From assembly GCA_019022495.1 (NCBI GenBank), contig JAFEKR010000025.1, positions 248,001 through 312,000 on the forward strand: a DNA stretch of 64,000 nt. The letters run 5' to 3'. Positions within the stretch are counted from its first letter, which is position 1. Every line of letters starts with the position of its first letter. This DNA comes from Epichloe hybrida (taxonomy: Eukaryota; Ascomycota; Sordariomycetes; Hypocreales; Clavicipitaceae). The notes beneath the pieces are model-generated. The model was not told where the DNA came from. It saw only the letters and a list, made by a program, of their open reading frames with translations, and ran no database searches. This document shows positions 57,600 to 64,000 of this stretch, piece by piece. The position numbers and the translations under genes were made by a program.

Positions 57600-60500
57600 G
57601 GTTCCTAGCTTTACAAGATATTTATATGATAAAAAAGATTTAGTATAAAGAATCGTAGGAATTTAAGGTATCTTTAATTAGTTTATAATCTAATATAAAG
57701 TCGTGGAAATCGCGTAGGTAATGTTTACGCCTTAAACTATACTATATAACTTAGAGGCAAGCACGCTATAAGTAACTCTCTTACTCTTTATTAAGCTATA
57801 TGTAATAATATTACCTTTTATAATAAAGGTATTATTGTCTTACATTATCTTATTACCGATTATAATTACGTATCTAATCTATGAGCTTAAATCCTTATTA
57901 TTAGTAAGTAATCTATTTATAAACATAAAGAGCTTTGCTTCCTTAAGTACTAAAGGAATATATTATAGTCCGTGTTATTAACTCTTAATCTACTACTTAA
58001 GGCGCTTATTAAGGCATATAATATCTTCCTTAGAGGGTTCTTAGTGTTAAGCTATAATTAATAGGTTATAGGAAGCTTCTAGTTAATATATAGTTATAAT
58101 ATAGCTTCCTTAGGCTTATTATTTTATATAGTTTTGCTTTACTATTAGGGATTAAGAATTAACTTCCTTAATCTTCTAACTCTAGCCTTTCTAGGTTAAT
58201 ATTAATAAATTATTAGTGTTTTAGGTTAAGATATAACTATTAAAGATAAGGGAATTCTTAGTAGTTAATTATTGCTTTTCTTTGGCTATAAAATTAGCCT
58301 TCTAGAGCTCTTTCTCTTCTTTTTAGAAGAAGTTATTATTACTTAGGCCTAATGTATTATTAGTTTATATTCTAATAATACTAAAGAGGTTCTTATTATT
58401 TAGGGCTATAATTAATAAGCAAGGATTATAGGTCAAGATTATTATATTAAGGTTATCCCTATGGTAATGGAAGTATATTACTTACTAGTAGGTTCTAGCC
58501 TCTATAATCCTATAAAGAGGTTTAATTAATTTAATTATAGTCCCTTCTAGAAAGAGGTGTGTAATTTACTTTAGTAATCTCATAATAATTAGCCTTATTA
58601 GCATTATATGCGATTAAGTGTAAGCTTATATAATATTATAAATCTAAAGGTAAATACCTTTTCTTCTTAATAATAGAGCGATAGCTATAATAAGTTATTA
58701 GCTTGCTTGTTATATTGTTAGTAATTACGTTAGGATAAATTCCTTTCCTTTATTATTATAGCCTTGTATAATAAGGCAGGATTTCTTATATAGCAAGTCC
58801 GTTCCTTTGCCTTTAATCTCTTTAACTATATAAGAATTAAAGATTCTATAACCTCTATGCTTTACTAGGTTATACTTAATAAATTTAAACATATTATAAG
58901 CTTATAAAGCATTAATTTTAGCCTAGTTAAATTGCTTAAAGGGTTTTCCTAGGGTTATAATCTTCCTTTCTTAGTAGAGTTAAAGAGTAAGGTTCTAATT
59001 AGCCTTTTCCTTTACTATAAGGAATGCTATATTTAGTATCCCTCTAGCTATAGCTTCTTAAATAAAGGCCTTCTCCTAATCTTTATTTATAAGTATATAA
59101 AGCTAAATTAGGCTAATGTTCTTCTTAGGGCTATAAGGTCTTCTTTTTCTTGCTTTTATTCCTTTAGGGTAAGGTAATAAGTCTTTAACTTAATAGCTTC
59201 CCTTTAGGGCCTTCTAGGCTTTATAAGCCTTTTTTTTAGACTTTTCTACGCTTATAAATTAAACTATAAGAGCCTTTCTTAGTCTCCCTTATTTTCTCTT
59301 AGCTAGTACCTATAGCTCTTTACCTTCTTCTATTAGAGAATCTCTTTTAGTAGTAGTAGTTAGTTATAAAGTTACTTTTTCCTTTATATTATTAGGCTTT
59401 ATCTCCTACTACTCTAGTCCCTCTATAATATATAAGTCTTTATAGTAGGGTTTTACTACTATAAAGTAAAACTTTACTAGGCTATAGGGTATATTAACTA
59501 TATAGGTCTCTTTATTAGTAGTAAGTAGCTTATAAGGGCTATACTAGCTACCCTTCTCTCTTTACACATATATATTAGCCTATAGGGGTAGCTAATATAT
59601 AAGCGCTGTATTAGGGCTATTCTAGGCTTTAAGGGCATTATAGACCTACTATAAAGCTAAATAATAGTAGACTTTATTAGTGGCTTTATAAATTACTTTA
59701 GCATATTAAATAATAGAGATACTTAGTAATAACTTATTTATTATTTATAAGTAGCCTTTAAAGACTAGTAAGGTTAGGATAATACTATTTAGGCTTATAA
59801 AGTTATTAATTACTTTAATAGCTATTTAAAGACATTACTCTAGCATAAGTTCTATCCTAATGAAGTCTATAATAATGTTATAAGCTTAGCATAGAGGTCT
59901 GTAATATCTCTTAACCTTTCTAATACTATTATAGGCTTTAATTAGTATCTTATTAGCAGAGCTTTGCACTCGTGTAGTGTAGTATTTCCTGTAGTATTTC
60001 TATTTATTTTTATATCTGGCTTACAATTAAAGTTATTATCCTAAGAATTACGTGATCTTATAGAGGACAATTCTAAGAAAAATACTATATATAAATGTGG
60101 GTCTAAAAGTGGGCCCTCGCTCCACAAATCACAAATACTACATTTGTAGTATTTTTTTAGTACTAAAATGTAGTAAAATGCAGTATTTCTAATTTGCGGC
60201 CCAAAGACCCACTTTTAGGCCCACTTTCATATATAACTACACTGTAGTTTTTAAGTTATCCATTTAAAAATCAAAGTTTTATATCTCTATATATTTTCTA
60301 AGATTAGATATGAATTATTTGTTAGAAAAAAAAAAACTACAAGATGTAGTGTAGTACAAAGCTCTGCTTATTAGTCTTAATTAATATTAGTTAAGCATAA
60401 TACTTAAATTTAGTAGAAGCGAAGTTATTGCTAGTATTATGGATAATTTATTCTAGGGGTCCGAGATATATATTAATCTAATATTCGCGGATAGCGTCCT

Positions 60501-61720
60501 AGATATCTTAAGCCTTCTACTTCCTTAGATTAAGGAATTAGGCTGCCTAGAATAATGTTACTAAATTAATAATGTGAAGCACTAGTTAGCTATTAATCTA
60601 TATGATATTAACGATAATCTTATAGTTAAATTCATAGTTATCTTTAATTATGAATTTAAATTAACTAGGGGCCTTTCTATATATCTAGTAATAGTAGCAG
60701 ACTTTAGTTAATTCCTTAATTACCTAGCGTTTAACTTTATAACTAGCTTAGTAAAGGATCTTTATAAGTTATTAAACAGAAGGGTAACTAAGTTAATAAT
60801 ATAATTAATAGATATCTCCTTCTAAAAGGTAAAAGGTAACTATTTCTCTTACCTCTAGTAACCACTAAGGATAACCCTATTATTATATAATAGGTATAGT
60901 CTTATTACCTTAGATAAGTATGTTAGTAAGGTTATTAATCTTAACTTATATCTTATTTATATTAGTAATTAAGAAGAGAAAGGGGGTAGCTATATTAAGG
61001 ATATAAAATTTAAGCTCTCTAAGTTCTATAAGTATATAAAGGATTTCTCTTATAACTACTAATCTAGTGCTAAATATAATAATTTAGGGTTTATAAGGGG
61101 TTACCTTTAATAAAGGTATTAATCTTAATAAAGCCTTTACTTATACCTCTCCTATAGTTAACTTTCCTATAGCGCTAGTATTAGGTATAATCCCTTTAAA
61201 GACCTCTTTAGAATAGTGTTCTTTAGAGATATAGTAAATTAAGCCTTTATTACACTTTTATAGCTTATAAAGCTCCTGCCTAAGGAATATATATTAAAAG
61301 GCTTAATTATTTAGGGTTATAAGGATATTAATATTAGTAGTATTATAGTTAGTCTATAATCTAGAAGAGAAGTATTATATAATGCTTAGGTATGCTATTA
61401 ATAGTAGCTTCTTTACATTATTATTATTATCTTTAGCCTTTATATAGGCTAAAAGATATAATTCCTAATTCTAACCTAAGCCTTTATTAGGCTTATTATT
61501 ATCCTACCCTTTATAGGAGGTAAGAAATACCTAGAATCTTTTCTTTAAAGGGGGTATATAATATATTTTACTAGCTTACTAGTAGTCTTTCTCTTTTTAA
61601 TACTCTTTAGTAAAGTAATTAGAGAACTAGTAGCTACTCTTACTATATATAAAGTAGTGCTTAGTGCTTAGCCTAGGGCTTTATCTATAATAGCTTCCTC
61701 TACTATAGGATTATTATCTA
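57600..61720 (-). pseudogene. RIP-degraded Copia family 1 gag-pol (minus copy)
   Basis: Colinear in reverse with the remnant at 44900-49200: RNase H near 57.65-58.0 kb, reverse transcriptase near 58.15-58.75 kb, integrase near 59.6-60.7 kb, protease near 61.15 kb and CCHC near 61.65 kb. All frames are broken. Confidence 0.7.
59957..60366. mobile_element. hAT-like MITE, copy 2 (410 bp)
   Basis: Same 410-bp length, ends and orientation on the plus strand as copy 1, flanked by a different perfect 8-bp duplication CTTATTAG (59949-59956 and 60367-60374). The empty site is visible, reversed, in the sister Copia near 46632-46650. The two copies differ at a modest number of sites, mostly transitions. 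Confidence 0.9.
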
Positions 61721-63839
61721 TACTAATAATTAGTAAATATAGCCTTTAGAGGGTTTTCTTATTAGTACTAAAGGTATTAGGAGAACTTCTTATTTAATTT
61801 TATAATAGTAATTACCTTGTGAAGGTCTTTAGTAAGACTTTTAAAGCCTAGGGAGTGTATGTATTTTACTATCTAATATTTAGGTACACTAGCTATAGTA
61901 TTTAATGTTTACTTATAGAGCTTAGTATTTACTGTTTTAGTAAGGTATAGCTCTCTATGGATTTTCTTAAGGGTTAATAACATAATCTTAAGGTAATTAA
62001 GCTTGCTTTTATTAGGGTTTTTCTTAATTATATTCTTTAATATTATACTACTCTATTTATAGTAATAGAATTACTAGTTACTTTCTATCTTAAAGCGTTA
62101 ATAAATATAGGTAATTATCTCTTTATAGGAATAGTTATTCTTAAAGAGATAATTAAGGAAGTATTATTTAGTATTACCTATTAATATAATAGGGAAAGCC
62201 TTTTAATAATATGTTTAAGGAAGGTTAATTCTATTATACTTGTTTTTAAAGAGTATAATCTTTAGTATTAAGAAGTTATATAGCTTCCTACTATAGTAGT
62301 TACTATTCTTATATATCTTTGTAAGCTCTAAGATCTTCTTTATAATTTAATCTTTAGAGGTAAATTACTATAAAGGCATAATTTATTATAAATAATAGTT
62401 TACTAGTTATTATTAATAATAATTATTAGGATAAAGCTATTAATTTAATAGGGATTATTATAGGGGCTTTTATAAAGGTTTAAGTAGTCTTTAGGGTTAG
62501 GGAAGGTAGATTTCTAAGGTAGGTTATTAGGGCTATTAATATTAAGGCTCTAGGGGTTTAGAAGATTATAGTCTTTTTTATAATCTCTCCTATAACTAAA
62601 GAGATATTAAAGTTTAATAAAGCACTTCTTTAAGGGATACTAGGATTAAATATCCTAGGCCTTACTTAATAAGAATGCTATAATCTTATAGAGAATTATG
62701 TAATTCTCTAATAACTTTCTTTATAGCCCTTTTAAAGGTGTCTTTAAACTAGCCTTTAAAGTTTTCTTAGAATAATTCCTATAGGTTATTATCTCTCTAA
62801 CATTAATACTTACTAAGGTTAATAAATCTTATAATCTAGTTATTAAGCTTAAGCTATGTAGTAGTCTCTAGATTTAGCTTAATAAATTCTTTCTAATTAC
62901 TAGAGAAGTTATAAGTAAGCTATTAAAGATATAAGGGTAACTTATACTCTTAGGGTCTTATAGGGGTAATAGTTAAAGCCTTACTATTACTAGTAGCCTT
63001 TACTCTTATAGAAGGTCTAGATTCCTTTGCTATCTTTAACTATAAAAGGAATATTACTAATTTATTATTTTCGCTACTAATTAAGCTCCTATGTTTACCT
63101 ATTACTATTATAAGGGTTTTCTTTCGCACTTTAGAAGCGTTATTACTCTAATGAAATTAGAAGATTATAAAAGTAGAAAATAGAAGAAAAAGCAGTAAAA
63201 GTAGTAATAAGAATAAATCAATAAGGATAAATAAAGTAATAGAAGTGCTAAAAGTAACTAGAAAATAATAAGAAAAGTAATAAGGGAATAATAGAAATTA
63301 CCACTTCCTGTTTTTTATAAAAAGGAGGGAAAGAGGTAATCTCTCTCTTTCTTGCTAATAAGCATAGGGTAAATAGCACTAAGAGTAAAGGGGGTAAAAA
63401 ATAAGTAGTAAATACTTATAAGGAGAGATTAAAGGTCTATTAGAAAGTAATGTGTTAAAGGGAATTTATAGGTATATTAGCTAGCTTAGCTAAGGTTATT
63501 TAACGTTAGGTTTAAAATAAATGCCTTGTGGCAATAGATTTAGTTAGTTAGTTAGTTTTCTTATAATAGACAATAAAATTAATAATTAATAATAATATCC
63601 TAGATAGATATAATAAAGTTATATCCCTTAGCCTAAGGGTTAATAAATTAATTCCTTAGAAGCCTAATAAGCTTGTAACTAGGATTCTAGTCTCTTCCTT
63701 TAGTATACTTATGTAGTTATGCCTCTTTACTATAATAACCGTTATAGCATAACAAGGGGTAGTAGTAGTAGTGTCTGCAAAAATATCTTTTCTTATAATA
63801 CCTAGCTTATTTATAGTTATAAAGTTAATTACTAATTAG

Positions 63840-64000
63840 TATTAGTTACACTAAGGTGCTTACATAAGTAAAAGGGTAATCCTGTATAATTAAAGTTAAT
63901 AATAGTTAAAAAAATTAGCTAGAAAGGAAAGAGAGAGAAGGGAGAGAAAGTCTAGATACTAGGAAAGTAAGCGAAATCTATGTGTAAGGTAAAAGAGAGG
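63840..64000 (-). repeat. Copia family 1 5' LTR (cut by window end)
   Basis: TATTAGTTACACTAAGGTGC onward matches the reversed family 1 LTR; preceded by AATTACTAATTAG, the reversed primer-binding region. Confidence 0.8.

Larger units (their letters stand above)
33958..64000. other. AT-rich, RIP-like transposon block
   Basis: Composition changes abruptly at about 33.96 kb. From there to the window end the DNA is strongly AT-rich, TpA-rich and carries stops in every frame; the few frames over 60 codons are remnants or chance. Recognisable Copia reverse transcriptase and integrase motifs are riddled with TAA/TAG where Gln, Trp and Arg codons are expected, the pattern of C-to-T mutation on repeated DNA (RIP). 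The elements listed below account for most of it. Confidence 0.9.
57243..64000 (-). mobile_element. Ty1/Copia family 1, outer minus element (continues past window)
   Basis: This is the larger part of the element whose 3' LTR is at 41336-41600; the hAT insertion separates them. The internal region 57251-63839 is colinear, reversed, with 42741-49399, and includes its own MITE at a different site. The 5' LTR begins at 63840 and runs off the window. Confidence 0.85.

Noticed and set aside
1..64000. CRISPR arrays, tRNA or rRNA genes, secondary-metabolite or provirus clusters
   Set aside because: None seen. No regularly spaced repeats, no cloverleaf or rRNA signature, no polyketide or peptide synthetase motifs.

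Overview
The window is chromosomal DNA of a filamentous ascomycete (Pezizomycotina). Short GT-AG introns, fungal gene families (Cho1, Slm1, Lro1, Ldb17/SPIN90, a Whi5/Nrm1-type repressor, a YIL108W-type metalloprotease) and fungal Ty1/Copia elements support this. A Sordariomycete, perhaps hypocrealean, is my guess; no rRNA or other marker is present to prove it.

The window has two parts. Positions 1-33.8 kb are gene-rich DNA of ordinary composition with about eleven protein genes. In order: the 3' end of an exonuclease-like gene (+); a Ser/Thr-rich single-pass membrane protein (-); a conserved hypothetical gene with a short first exon (+); a two-exon Whi5/Nrm1-like G1/S repressor (-); a four-exon zinc metalloprotease with a jacalin-like tail (+); phosphatidylserine synthase CHO1 (+, four exons); SLM1-type F-BAR/PH protein (-, four exons); SPIN90/Ldb17 (-, three exons); phospholipid:diacylglycerol acyltransferase LRO1 (-); an aminoglycoside-phosphotransferase-fold protein (+); an F-box protein (-); and a 37-codon Cys-rich peptide gene (+). 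Four of these touch membrane lipid or cortical actin biology (CHO1, SLM1, LDB17, LRO1). They have separate promoters and are on both strands, so I do not read them as one regulated cluster.

From about 33.96 kb to the end (30 kb) the sequence is an AT-rich block full of stop codons, with the TpA-rich look left by repeat-induced point mutation (RIP). It contains no intact gene. It can be read as a nest of transposons: two Ty1/Copia families (LTRs of about 260 and 300 bp), a hAT-type element with a perfect 8-bp target duplication enclosing 15.6 kb of other insertions, two 410-bp hAT-like MITEs with their own 8-bp duplications, a Ty3/gypsy fragment, a small Tc1/mariner-like MITE at the boundary, and three full copies of an approximately 0.75-0.8 kb non-coding retroposon with 13-bp target duplications. 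Two 5'-truncated copies of that retroposon lie in the gene-rich part.

The most novel-looking item is this short retroposon family, together with the MITE family nested in the Copia copies. Intron boundaries were placed by eye from splice consensus and frame continuity; protein families were recognised by motif, without any search.
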